Shown here in pieces: positions 52,499-60,655 of a DNA stretch of 64,000 nt. The translations under genes and the position numbers were made by a program. The notes below the pieces were generated by a model. That model was not told the DNA's origin. It did no database searches and saw only the letters and a list, made by a program, of their open reading frames with translations. The stretch comes from an uncultured Eubacteriales bacterium (GTDB lineage: Bacteria; Bacillota; Clostridia; Oscillospirales; UBA644), in contig CAUHAO010000002.1 of NCBI GenBank assembly GCA_959604355.1, positions 1 to 64,000 of the forward strand. Direction: 5' to 3'. Each line of letters opens with the position of its first letter. The first letter of the stretch is position 1.

Positions 52499-53620
52499 AT
52501 GCTTGGACAGAAGCCTCCGATGGGGTGGAACACATGGAACACCTTCGCTGACAAAATATCCGAAGAGCTTATTATGCAGACCGCTGATGCAATGGTGTCT
52601 ACCGGTTTGAAGGATGCCGGCTATGAATACGTTGTTGTTGACGATTCATGGTCAAAACGTGAGCGCGAAAACGGAAAAATTGTTGCCGATCCCGTGAAAT
52701 TCCCCCACGGAATGAAATATATTGCGGACTACGTTCACTCCAAAGGTCTTAAATTCGGTATGTACGGCGACGTTGGCACGATGACGTGTATGAAATATCC
52801 GGGAAGCCTCGGTTACGAGACCGTTGACGCTGAAATGTTTGCTGAAATCGGTGTGGATTATCTCAAAATGGACTACTGCAACAAGCCCGATGATGTGAAC
52901 GGCGAAATGTGCTATCACCGCATGTCGATGGCACTCAAAGCAACGGGAAGGGATATCATCCTGTCCGGATGTAACTGCGGCGACCATAACGCTAAAATGT
53001 GGATGCGTGCCGCGGGTGCGCATTTATACCGCTCGACGTACGATATCGGCGACAGCTTCTCATGGTTCACGGGTATTGCCTCAAGCCAGATATCAGAGCT
53101 CGGACTTTCCGGTCCGGGCTGTTGGAACGATATGGATATGCTTACCGTAGGTATGTATATGGATCGCCCCGACAAAGAGAAGAACACTACCGATGCGTAC
53201 AGACTGCATTTCGCGTGGTGGGCAATGTTTATGTCTCCTCTTATGATCGGTTGCGATATACGCAACATGAGCGACGATACAAAGGCAATATTGCTCAATA
53301 AAGATATTATCGCCATTGACCAGGACGAAGAGGGAACTCCGGCGTTCCTCGTCGGCGGTTACAGAGGTAAGAGAATGACATTCTTCCGTCATCTTTCGGG
53401 CGGCGAATATGCGCTAATGTTCGTTAACCTGGAGGATGAATTCAACGAGAAGATGCATGTTGAATTCTGTGACCTCGGCCTTACTGGCGAACTCGGTTAC
53501 GGCCTTGAATTGCACGATATATATGATAACAAGGACCTCGGCAGCTTCAAAGAAGGCTTTACAGATCTCGTTCCCGCTAAGGGCTGCAAGATATACCGTG
53601 CAAGGCTTGTCAAAGCGTAA
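52499..53620 (+). CDS. GH27 family protein, divergent copy 5
   Basis: 373 residues. Both catalytic Asp residues are kept (D125 in LKMDYC; D182 in RSTYDI), but neighbours differ: Tyr replaces the Gly before the acid/base, Met replaces Tyr before the nucleophile, CNCG replaces CNWG, and GDVGTMTCMKYPGS replaces the SCAG loop. These changes sit around the sugar site and predict altered specificity or weak activity. It begins 5 nt after copy 4. Confidence 0.88.
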   Translation: MLGQKPPMGWNTWNTFADKISEELIMQTADAMVSTGLKDAGYEYVVVDDSWSKRERENGKIVADPVKFPHGMKYIADYVHSKGLKFGMYGDVGTMTCMKYPGSLGYETVDAEMFAEIGVDYLKMDYCNKPDDVNGEMCYHRMSMALKATGRDIILSGCNCGDHNAKMWMRAAGAHLYRSTYDIGDSFSWFTGIASSQISELGLSGPGCWNDMDMLTVGMYMDRPDKEKNTTDAYRLHFAWWAMFMSPLMIGCDIRNMSDDTKAILLNKDIIAIDQDEEGTPAFLVGGYRGKRMTFFRHLSGGEYALMFVNLEDEFNEKMHVEFCDLGLTGELGYGLELHDIYDNKDLGSFKEGFTDLVPAKGCKIYRARLVKA

Positions 53621-53633
53621 AGAGGTGGTTCCA

Positions 53634-53849
53634 ATGGCGGATGAACGCTGTGTAAAATGCGGCAAACTTCTTGAAAGCGACGAGATTGCTTTGCACAAGA
53701 AAATGATAAACCGCGGCGCAAAGAAAGATTTTATGTGCATAGAGTGTTTAGGCAAATATTTCGGTGTAACCCCCGAAAGCCTGCGCGAAAAGATCGTACA
53801 GCTCAAAGAAATGGGTTGCACGCTTTTCGACTGCAATAAAGTCGATTGA
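53634..53849 (+). CDS. small zinc-ribbon protein at the end of the GH27 operon
   Basis: 71 residues. CVKC (C6/C9) and CIEC (~35-38) form a likely zinc ribbon; the C-terminal half looks helical (ESLREKIVQLKEMGC). AGAGGTGG is 5 nt before ATG; 13 nt after the copy 5 stop. The frame remains open backwards into copy 5 but on a different frame from that gene. No family recognised with confidence. Confidence 0.75.
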   Translation: MADERCVKCGKLLESDEIALHKKMINRGAKKDFMCIECLGKYFGVTPESLREKIVQLKEMGCTLFDCNKVD

Positions 53850-53869
53850 AATGCTCAAAGTAAAAAGCC

Positions 53870-53898
53870 CAGCAGACCAACCGGTCTGCTGGCTTTTA
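53870..53898 (+). terminator. terminator of the pyrB-GH27 block
   Basis: Stem CAGCAGACC/GGTCTGCTG (9 bp) with AACC loop, extended by an outer AGC/GCT pairing, then TTTTATTTTG. Confidence 0.92.
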
Positions 53899-54218
53899 TT
53901 TTGCGCATAGAATGCTTATATTCTCGTTTTTCGGATTTTGCAGAGAGCGTCTCACGCAGAAATTATACTCCGCCCGGCGAATAAACTCATCGTTTCCGCA
54001 AAATCGGTATTCTTATGATACGAAAGAATATGCTGTGCTCCGGCTCACTTCGGAGGGCTCGGACAGCCACTGACAGATGAAACTCTGAAAAATGACAACC
54101 GGTGCTTTCTGTGCGAACAGTTTTTGTCTGCTGACATCCGAAAGCCCGAGTCTCAGGGGTAAGTGCGTAAAATATGCGGCCGAGAACACGTACATTGGAT
54201 ATTTAACGTATAAAACGA
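53899..54218. other. about 320 bp without a supported gene
   Basis: Between the GH27 operon terminator and the fucI terminator. A 75-codon minus-strand frame exists but starts inside a terminator hairpin. Short inverted repeats are present (for example CTCCG/CGGAG near 54040). It could be a dispersed intergenic repeat or a degraded gene; nothing firm is seen. Confidence 0.5.
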
Positions 54219-54252
54219 TCCCCGAAAGGTATGAAAGCATATCCTTCGGGGA
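54219..54252 (-). terminator. bidirectional terminator after fucI
   Basis: Stem TCCCCGAA/TTCGGGGA with a further inner GGTATG/CATATCC stem. The minus strand continues ATCGTTTTAT and the plus strand ATTTTTAT. Confidence 0.8.
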
Positions 54253-54301
54253 ATTTTTATCGTTTATTCAGTTACAGCATACGTAGGTCAAAGGGTTTGC
54301 G

Positions 54302-56104
54302 TTATTTATACATCGGGCCGTAAGCTGCACATGCTCTGTAATCCTGACCCTCTTTGTCCATACCGAATGCGTTCCATGCAGCGGGACGGAAGATTTTGTC
54401 TTCAGGTACGTTGTGCATGCAAACAGGGATACGGAGCATCGAGCAGAGAGTTATGAGGTCTGCGCCGATATGACCGTATGAGATAGCGCCGTGGTTTGCG
54501 CCCCAGTTGTTCATCACATCGTAAGCGCTCTTGAACGGGCTGCCTTCCTTGCCGTCGCAGCGAGGTGTGAACCATGTGCAGGGCCAGGTGGGATTGGTGC
54601 GCTCCATGAGCGTGTCGGTAACTTCATCGGGCAGGTTGACAGTCCAGCCTTCAGCGATCTGAAGCACGGGGCCGAGACCTTTGACGAGGTTGAGACGGAT
54701 CATCGTCACGGGCATTTCCGCACGGGTAACAAAGTGGCTCGAGAAGCCGCCGCCGCGGAAGTTATCAAAGCCTGCCTCACACCATACGGTAGCGTCGGTC
54801 ATCTTCTTGATATCTTCTTCGGTAACGTCCCACCACTCCTTCATAACGTGGTTTCCGTTTTCGTCGGTGCATTCTCCGCAAGCGTCAAGGCAAGCCGCAC
54901 CGGAGTTGAGCAGATGGATTATACCGCCGTTTTCTTTCGCGTGACCTTCAAATTCATAGCCTGTGACGCGCTTAGTCGCTTCGGGAGACCAGAATGTACG
55001 GACGTCGGCGAATATCTGCGCGCGGTTCGTGAGCAGGCGCATGAAGAGCATGCCCAGACCGTTGAGAATGTCGTTTTCAGTGGCGAGAACAATGGGCTCT
55101 TTCTTTCCGGTGAAGTCAAAGGAAGAGTTGAGGATAGCTTCGGGGTAGTCGCAGTTCGGCCAGTGGTCGGTCCACTGTCTCTGTCCCTGGAAGCCGCCCG
55201 CGATGGCATTATGTCCGACAGATTCTTCTTCAAAGCCTTCGGGAAGGGTCTTGTTGCCGTTCATGAGATCTTTGATTATGCAGTACATTTTGATGGTAAA
55301 TTCCCACTGCTTATCTTTCTGTTCGCGGCTGAAACGTACGAAATCGGGGTTGTCGTCGCGACCCTCTTTGCAGTGTTCCTTTGTCCATGCAAGCGCTTTT
55401 TCGTAGTCTTCTTTATTGTAAATGCCTTCTTCCATACGGCGGAGGATCTCAACCTCGTCGACGGATTCAACGCGCAGGCCGAGGTATTCTTCCATAAACG
55501 CCTGATCCATGATAGAGCCGCCGATACCCATGGTGACGGAGCCTATCTGGAGGTAGGATTTTCCTCTCATCGTTGCGACTGCAACAGCAGCACGTCCGAA
55601 TCTGAGGAGTTTTTCTTTAACGTCTTCGGGAATCTTTGTGACATCGTCTCTGTCCTGCACTTCGTGGCCGTAAATGCCGAAAGCGGGCAGACCCTTCTGA
55701 GCGTGGGTCGCAAGAACTGAAGCAAGATAGACCGCGCCGGGACGTTCAGTACCGTTAAAGCCCCATACGCCTTTTATCGTCATCGGGTCCATATCCATAG
55801 TTTCCGAACCGTAACACCAGCAGGGAGTAACGGTAAGAGTGATGTCAACGCCTGCTTTGCGGAATTTTTCAGCGCAAGCGGCGGATTCGGGAACACGGCC
55901 GATAGTAGTGTCGGCAATAATTACCTTTACGGGGTCGCCGTTTGAATATCTGAGATTTTCTTCAAAGAGTTTTTTTGCCGCGACAGCCATACCCATGGTC
56001 TGATCTTCGAGGCTTTCACGCAATTTCATAGGTCCGCGACGTCCGTCAATGACGGGGCGGATGCCAATAACCGGATAGTCGCCGATGTATCTGTTTGTTG
56101 CCAT
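54302..56104 (-). CDS. fucI: L-fucose isomerase
   Basis: 600 residues, cytosolic, Mn-dependent. Interconverts L-fucose and L-fuculose; some also act on D-arabinose. Start PVIGIRPVIDGRRGP, with the metal-binding Glu in ATENDILNGLG, Asp in IFADVRTFW and a late His in NWGANHGAISYGH. Full family length. Own promoter; monocistronic. No fuculokinase or aldolase is in the window. Confidence 0.97.
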   Translation of the reverse strand: MATNRYIGDYPVIGIRPVIDGRRGPMKLRESLEDQTMGMAVAAKKLFEENLRYSNGDPVKVIIADTTIGRVPESAACAEKFRKAGVDITLTVTPCWCYGSETMDMDPMTIKGVWGFNGTERPGAVYLASVLATHAQKGLPAFGIYGHEVQDRDDVTKIPEDVKEKLLRFGRAAVAVATMRGKSYLQIGSVTMGIGGSIMDQAFMEEYLGLRVESVDEVEILRRMEEGIYNKEDYEKALAWTKEHCKEGRDDNPDFVRFSREQKDKQWEFTIKMYCIIKDLMNGNKTLPEGFEEESVGHNAIAGGFQGQRQWTDHWPNCDYPEAILNSSFDFTGKKEPIVLATENDILNGLGMLFMRLLTNRAQIFADVRTFWSPEATKRVTGYEFEGHAKENGGIIHLLNSGAACLDACGECTDENGNHVMKEWWDVTEEDIKKMTDATVWCEAGFDNFRGGGFSSHFVTRAEMPVTMIRLNLVKGLGPVLQIAEGWTVNLPDEVTDTLMERTNPTWPCTWFTPRCDGKEGSPFKSAYDVMNNWGANHGAISYGHIGADLITLCSMLRIPVCMHNVPEDKIFRPAAWNAFGMDKEGQDYRACAAYGPMYK

Positions 56105-56188
56105 TTGGGAGTACCTCCTGAAACATTCTGTTATTATCTTGAAATCGGTTTCGTATCATTTGCCTAAACTCAGGCATTTATTACCTAT

Positions 56189-56217
56189 ATTATACCACTT
56201 AACCTCGGAAAAGTCAA
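56189..56217 (-). promoter_or_regulatory. sigma-A promoter of fucI
   Basis: On the minus strand: TTGACT, 17-nt spacer, TATAAT, 85 nt before the start, leaving a leader with a short GCCT/AGGC hairpin. Confidence 0.88.
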
Positions 56218-56298
56218 TCGGTAAATGAAAAAATCTTTGATGAAAGCGGACGTATGGGGATTTTCTTTGAGATTTAACAAAAAAATCAAAAAAAGGAC

Positions 56299-56327
56299 TT
56301 GCAAAATAGGTAAATCTTTGATATAAT
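56299..56327 (+). promoter_or_regulatory. sigma-A promoter of rpsT
   Basis: TTGCAA, 17-nt spacer, TATAAT, 38 nt before rpsT. Confidence 0.87.
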
Positions 56328-56365
56328 ATACGGGTATATGATAATACTTGGTCGGAGGTGAAATC

Positions 56366-56611
56366 ATGCCTAATATCAAATCCGCAAAAAAGCGTTGCAA
56401 AGTTACTTCTGCTAAGACTCTGCAGAATAAGATTCAGAAGTCTGAATTGAAGACTGAAATAAAGAAGGCTTCCGCGAAGATCGCAGAGACAAAGGATCAG
56501 GAAGCTCTTAACGCGGCTTACAAAGCGATTGACCAGGCTGCAGCAAAGGGTATAATCCACAAGAATGCTGCTGCTAACAAAAAGTCTCAGCTTGCAAACG
56601 CGATAAAATGA
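56366..56611 (+). CDS. rpsT: 30S ribosomal protein bS20
   Basis: 81 residues; begins MPNIKSAKKR and is nearly all helix with Lys/Ala bias, ending KKSQLANAIK. GGAGGTG is 7 nt before the ATG. Single gene between promoter and terminator. Confidence 0.97.
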   Translation: MPNIKSAKKRCKVTSAKTLQNKIQKSELKTEIKKASAKIAETKDQEALNAAYKAIDQAAAKGIIHKNAAANKKSQLANAIK

Positions 56612-56624
56612 TTCAAGCGCAGAT

Positions 56625-56653
56625 AAAAGACAGGTAACGCCTGTCTTTTTTTG
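56625..56653 (+). terminator. rpsT terminator
   Basis: Stem AAAAGACAGG/CCTGTCTTTT with a 5-nt loop, continuing TTTG. Confidence 0.93.
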
Positions 56654-56675
56654 TTTATAAAAAAGTCCCCGGTTT

Positions 56676-56710
56676 ATAAAAAAAGTTCCCGAATAATATC
56701 CCGGGAACTT
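56676..56710 (-). terminator. terminator of the acpP-ruvX pair
   Basis: Stem AAGTTCCCG/CGGGAACTT (9 bp); on the minus strand it is followed by TTTTTTTATAAA. Confidence 0.9.
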
Positions 56711-56716
56711 AATTTG

Positions 56717-57127
56717 TTATCTTTTAGAATCGATATAGCCTTGAAGCAAAACTGCGGCGGCGGCAGAATCGATGAGCTGGCGCTGCTGTTTCGTATTTTT
56801 CTCGTTCGCGTGCAGCATCCGGGATGCAATTACCGTCGTATACATCTCGTTGACGAATTCAACAGGCGTGTCGATGCGTTCCTGCAGTGCGGCAGCGAAG
56901 CTCTTTACTTTTTCCATCATCGGGCTGCCGAGCCCGTCGGTACGCTTCGGCATACCTATTATTATAAGTCCCGGTGAGTACTGCTTTATGACCGCTTCCA
57001 CACCGTCAAGAAGCTTCTGAAAATTTTTCGATGGCACGTTCTGCAGAGGAGTCGCAATAAGTCCGGTCGGGTCACTCACGGCAATCCCCGTGCGCGCCAG
57101 ACCGTAGTCTATGGCAATTATCCGCAT
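56717..57127 (-). CDS. ruvX: Holliday junction resolvase-like protein (YqgF)
   Basis: 136 residues, RNase H-like fold. First-strand Asp in IAIDYGLARTGIAVSD (~D6), Glu in VEFVNEMYTT and Asp in QQRQLIDSAAAAVLLQ. YqgF/RuvX acts in rRNA (16S 5'-end) processing in many bacteria, with possible junction resolvase activity. Three nt after acpP. Confidence 0.95.
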   Translation of the reverse strand: MRIIAIDYGLARTGIAVSDPTGLIATPLQNVPSKNFQKLLDGVEAVIKQYSPGLIIIGMPKRTDGLGSPMMEKVKSFAAALQERIDTPVEFVNEMYTTVIASRMLHANEKNTKQQRQLIDSAAAAVLLQGYIDSKR

Positions 57128-57130
57128 CGT

Positions 57131-57361
57131 TTATTCAACGTGGTCTTCAATGAAGTTCACGACATCTCCGATGGTCTTCATATCCTGAGCTTCGTCGTCG
57201 GGAATGGAGATGTTGTATTTGTCCTCAAGCATCATCAGCAGGTCGACAACGTCGAGAGAGTCAGCACCGAGATCTTCGAAAATATTCGTGGTGAGCTTGA
57301 GTTCGGAAGGATCCACATCAAATTTTTTTGCGAAAACATCAACTATTTCTTCAAAAAACAT
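57131..57361 (-). CDS. acpP: acyl carrier protein
   Basis: 76 residues, four-helix carrier. The phosphopantetheine Ser lies in LGADSLDVVDL (~36). Acidic. Carries acyl chains in fatty acid synthesis. Own promoter at 57445-57473, AAGGAGAAG ribosome binding site. Not near other fab genes here. Confidence 0.97.
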   Translation of the reverse strand: MFFEEIVDVFAKKFDVDPSELKLTTNIFEDLGADSLDVVDLLMMLEDKYNISIPDDEAQDMKTIGDVVNFIEDHVE

Positions 57362-57444
57362 AATTAACTTCTCCTTGGTAAAGTAAAATGTCTTGTAAAA
57401 AACATAAAAATATGTTATAATTTACATGACAAGATTTCAAGTAT

Positions 57445-57473
57445 ATTATATATGTGCAAAAGGGATTTGTCAA
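57445..57473 (-). promoter_or_regulatory. sigma-A promoter of acpP-ruvX
   Basis: On the minus strand: TTGACA, 17-nt spacer, TATAAT, about 84 nt before acpP. Confidence 0.88.
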
Positions 57474-57491
57474 GTCTTTTTGAAAGTTTTT

Positions 57492-58172
57492 TTATTCGGA
57501 GCGCGATTCGGGTAGATTTCCAGTAAACGTCCAGACGGTGCGTTCGATCGCATCGCGGCTGTTTTTCCAGTCCTCACCGGCAAATCGGTAGTCAAATTTT
57601 TTGCAGAACCAGTCGATGTCTCCTTGCAGTGTGTCGAAGTATTTTTCTTCGATTTCCTGTGCCGTTTGAGAGAACTCCGCATAATATTTGCGTCCCAGGT
57701 GCTTCGCACCGTATTCAAGCATGAGGCGGTAATGCGGCAGACAGAATTTCGTTTGCGCACGGAACTTGTCGCGGAATTTTCCGTCGTTGCTCCAGAGCCA
57801 AAAAATATTTGCCCACACGCTCGTCTCTTTTTCTTCAAGTCTACGGCAGATATAGCAGTCCCCGGAGAGGGCTTTGATGTATTTTTCCTGTGCGGGCGCT
57901 GATTTGCGGAAAATATCCTTGCGAACTTTTTCGAGATGGCTCTGCATTATCAGCGCGACGGGAAGACGTTTTCCCGCATGGATTATGCCGTTGAAATGAC
58001 GCTCGCAGAAGCCGTATTCGTTCGTTTTTATTCGCACGTCGGGCTCCATCATCGACGCGCCCGTAACGGCTTCGAGTTCGTTTTTTTCGAGCATCCAGAA
58101 CAGCGAGCAGACGGGACATGTGTCGGTCTTTGAAAAATGCTCGTTTATCGGGATTGTATAGATATGTTCCAT
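57492..58172 (-). CDS. DUF6062-like cysteine-rich protein
   Basis: 226 residues, soluble, alpha-helical. Two similar modules each pair a CxxC with a later C/H motif: CPVC (~19) with FCERHF (~56), and CYIC (~105) with FCLPHYRLML (~145). This suggests two metal sites or a duplicated domain. Matches what I know of the DUF6062 family, whose function is unknown. GGAGA is 7 nt before ATG. Confidence 0.7.
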   Translation of the reverse strand: MEHIYTIPINEHFSKTDTCPVCSLFWMLEKNELEAVTGASMMEPDVRIKTNEYGFCERHFNGIIHAGKRLPVALIMQSHLEKVRKDIFRKSAPAQEKYIKALSGDCYICRRLEEKETSVWANIFWLWSNDGKFRDKFRAQTKFCLPHYRLMLEYGAKHLGRKYYAEFSQTAQEIEEKYFDTLQGDIDWFCKKFDYRFAGEDWKNSRDAIERTVWTFTGNLPESRSE

Positions 58173-58248
58173 AAGATTCTCCGATGAAATTTTATATATT
58201 TAGTATACTACATTTTCCGCTAAAAAGAAAGAGGTTTTTGTAAAGTTT

Positions 58249-59097
58249 ATGAAAATTTGCGAGACGAACGGCAACGTATATGTTTACGGCGCGGATATAA
58301 GCCTTGACGACACATTTGACTGCGGTCAGTGCTTTCGCTGGACGAAAGGAGAGGACGGTGCTTGGACAGGCGTTGCGGGCGGCAGGGCAGTCACTATGAT
58401 GCAGAAAGATGATGAGATAGTGTTTTTCGACACGTCGAAAAGTGATGTGGAGACGTTCTGGGTCGGGTATCTCGACCTCGAACACGACTATACGCGCGTC
58501 GCGGAGCCTTTCGCGGACGACGAATACCTTTGCGCGGCGGCAAAGTTCGGCAAGGGAATACATATTCTGCGTCAGGAGCCGCTTGAGGCACTGATTTCAT
58601 ATATAATCTCGTCAAACAACAATATTTCGCGCATAAAGAAAATAGTAGAAGCTTTCTGCGTTATTTACGGCGACGAGATAGAATATCGCGGCATGAAATA
58701 TCATGCTTTCCCGACACTTGAGAAGCTTTCGGCGGTCACAGTCGAGGGGATTGCACCGATACGCGCCGGATTTCGTGACAAGTACATTTTTGACGCGGCA
58801 CAGAAACTCGTTTCCGGTGAAATTGATCTTGATGCGGTATCAGCAATGACGACGGATGACGCGCGCGCGCAACTAATGAAAATAAAAGGTATAGGACAGA
58901 AAGTCGCGGACTGCGTGATGCTTTTCGGATTTGCCAGATACGAGGTTTTTCCTAAGGATGTTTGGATAAAACGCGTGATGAACGATGTTTACGGAGATGC
59001 GTTTGACGAGCATCGTTTCGGGGCTGATGCGGGCATAATCCAGCAGTATTTTTATCATTATGCACGGAATTTCATGAAAAATGTCGGCAAGGCTTGA
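58249..59097 (+). CDS. 8-oxoguanine DNA glycosylase/AP lyase (OGG1 type)
   Basis: 282 residues. N-terminal OGG_N domain with the signature FDCGQCFRW (~24), then a helix-hairpin-helix glycosylase fold: KIKGIGQKVADC carries the catalytic Lys (~218) and FPKDVWIKR the Asp (~237). It removes 8-oxoG opposite C and nicks the strand. The GAGG ribosome binding site is 12 nt upstream. Transcribed divergently from DUF6062. Confidence 0.93.
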   Translation: MKICETNGNVYVYGADISLDDTFDCGQCFRWTKGEDGAWTGVAGGRAVTMMQKDDEIVFFDTSKSDVETFWVGYLDLEHDYTRVAEPFADDEYLCAAAKFGKGIHILRQEPLEALISYIISSNNNISRIKKIVEAFCVIYGDEIEYRGMKYHAFPTLEKLSAVTVEGIAPIRAGFRDKYIFDAAQKLVSGEIDLDAVSAMTTDDARAQLMKIKGIGQKVADCVMLFGFARYEVFPKDVWIKRVMNDVYGDAFDEHRFGADAGIIQQYFYHYARNFMKNVGKA

Positions 59098-59122
59098 CAA
59101 AATAATATTCTTATGATATAAT
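59094..59122 (+). promoter_or_regulatory. consensus sigma-A promoter
   Basis: TTGACA, 17-nt spacer, TATAAT; the -35 begins inside the stop codon region of the glycosylase gene. Serves the FAD oxidoreductase. Confidence 0.9.
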
Positions 59123-59162
59123 AATTAATCGGGATAAACAACTCGGAAAGGTCGTTGAAAAT

Positions 59163-60581
59163 ATGAAATACGATGTTGCGATAGTCGGTTCGGGCCCCGC
59201 GGGCATATTCACAGCGCTTGAGCTTATTAAGTGTGGGTCGAACAAAAAAATAGTAATAGTGGAAAAAGGTCAGCCTGTCGAAAAAAGACATTGTCCGAAA
59301 GCGAAAACAAAGCAATGTGTCGGCTGCAAGCCTTACTGCCATATAACAACGGGATTTTCCGGAGCAGGAGCGTTTTCCGACGGCAAACTTTCTCTGAGTT
59401 ACGAGGTTGGCGGTGCATTTCCCGAACTTATAGGTGAGGAACTTGCGCAGGAACTTATAAATTACACGGATTCGATATATCTCGATTTCGGCGCGGATGC
59501 CCATGTCGAAGGCGTTGCAGACCCCGATGCGGTAAAAGATATCCGTAAGAGGGCCATACAGGCGAACCTTAAGCTTGTTGACTGCCCGATCCGCCATCTC
59601 GGTACGGAAAAAGCGCAGGATCTCTATTTCAGAATAGAGCAGTACCTTGTCGAACACGGAGTTGACCTTATGTTCGGCTATAACTGCACAAATATTCTTC
59701 TTGAGGATTCCGTATGCAAAGGCATTTGCGTTGAAAGCACGGACGCAAATCACACCTGCTATGATATTTATGCCGACGAAACCATTATTGCTACCGGCAG
59801 ACGCGGTGCTGAATGGCTCGAACATCTTTGCACTGAGCATGATATCGCACATCAGCCCGGCACGGTCGATATCGGTGTGCGCGTCGAAGTTCGCAACGAA
59901 ATAATGGAATATGTCAATAAGGTTCTCTATGAGTCGAAGCTTATAGGCTATCCGCTGCCTTTCAAAAACAAAGTCCGTACATTCTGTCAGAATCCGGGCG
60001 GTTTCGTAAGCCAGGAAAATTATGACAATGACCTCGCAGTCGTCAACGGTCATTCATATAAGGAACTTAAATCCGACAACACGAACCTCGCGATACTTTG
60101 CTCTCACAATTTCCGCGACCCGTTCAACCAGCCTATCGCATATGCGCAGAAAGTAGGCGAGCTGACGAATATGCTCGGTGCGGGACATATCATGGTTCAG
60201 CGCTACGGCGACATACTTGACGGCAAACGCACATGGCCGAAAGAACTGTCTATGTCGAATGTGCGCCCGACTCTTCCCGATGCTGTTGCCGGTGATATAA
60301 CAGCCGCGATGCCTTACCGCACCATGATGAACATAATCAATTTCATTCAGGCAGTCGATAACGTCGTACCCGGTTTTGCGAGCCGTGAAACGCTGCTGTA
60401 TTCGCCCGAGCTCAAATTTTACAGCAACAGAATAAAAATGGACACGAATCTCGATACGAGCATCAAAGGATTGCATTGTCTGGGCGACTCAAGCGGCTGG
60501 ACCCGCGGTCTGATGATGGCATCCGTAATGGGGGTCTGGATGGGAAGAAAGCTTTACGAAAAAGAAATCGCTCTCAATTGA
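59163..60581 (+). CDS. FAD-dependent NAD(P) oxidoreductase-like protein
   Basis: 472 residues. N-terminal FAD dinucleotide loop VGSGPAGIFTALEL (~8-21), EKG end of strand 2, a Cys-rich segment CPKAKTKQCVGCKPYC (~43-58), GFSGAGAFSDGKL, and a C-terminal GDSSGWTRGLMMASVMG FAD-binding end. Resembles HI0933/UPF flavoprotein dehydrogenases of anaerobes; the clustered Cys residues may ligate a metal or act in redox. Substrate unknown. Confidence 0.9.
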   Translation: MKYDVAIVGSGPAGIFTALELIKCGSNKKIVIVEKGQPVEKRHCPKAKTKQCVGCKPYCHITTGFSGAGAFSDGKLSLSYEVGGAFPELIGEELAQELINYTDSIYLDFGADAHVEGVADPDAVKDIRKRAIQANLKLVDCPIRHLGTEKAQDLYFRIEQYLVEHGVDLMFGYNCTNILLEDSVCKGICVESTDANHTCYDIYADETIIATGRRGAEWLEHLCTEHDIAHQPGTVDIGVRVEVRNEIMEYVNKVLYESKLIGYPLPFKNKVRTFCQNPGGFVSQENYDNDLAVVNGHSYKELKSDNTNLAILCSHNFRDPFNQPIAYAQKVGELTNMLGAGHIMVQRYGDILDGKRTWPKELSMSNVRPTLPDAVAGDITAAMPYRTMMNIINFIQAVDNVVPGFASRETLLYSPELKFYSNRIKMDTNLDTSIKGLHCLGDSSGWTRGLMMASVMGVWMGRKLYEKEIALN

Positions 60582-60587
60582 TAAAAT

Positions 60588-60655
60588 AAAGGAGGCTGCA
60601 AAGTGGCCTCCTGTTTAAAATAAAGGAGGCTACAAAGTAGCCTCTTATTTTATAT
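60588..60655. repeat. tandem duplicated terminator between convergent genes
   Basis: Two ~35-bp near-copies of AAAATAAAGGAGGCT...: hairpin 1 GGAGGC/GCCTCC (60591-60611) and hairpin 2 GAGGCTAC/GTAGCCTC (60626-60644). Hairpin 2 has T-rich flanks on both strands (TTATTTTAT plus; CTTTATTTTA minus), so the pair ends both the oxidoreductase and bioY. Confidence 0.85.

Noticed and set aside
54013..54240. 75-codon minus-strand ORF between the GH27 operon and fucI
   Set aside because: Its start lies inside the fucI terminator hairpin, it would need transcription past that terminator, and the protein shows no recognisable features.
54491..55720. 409-codon ORF antisense to fucI
   Set aside because: fucI is unmistakable on the other strand; the antisense frame has no start signals.
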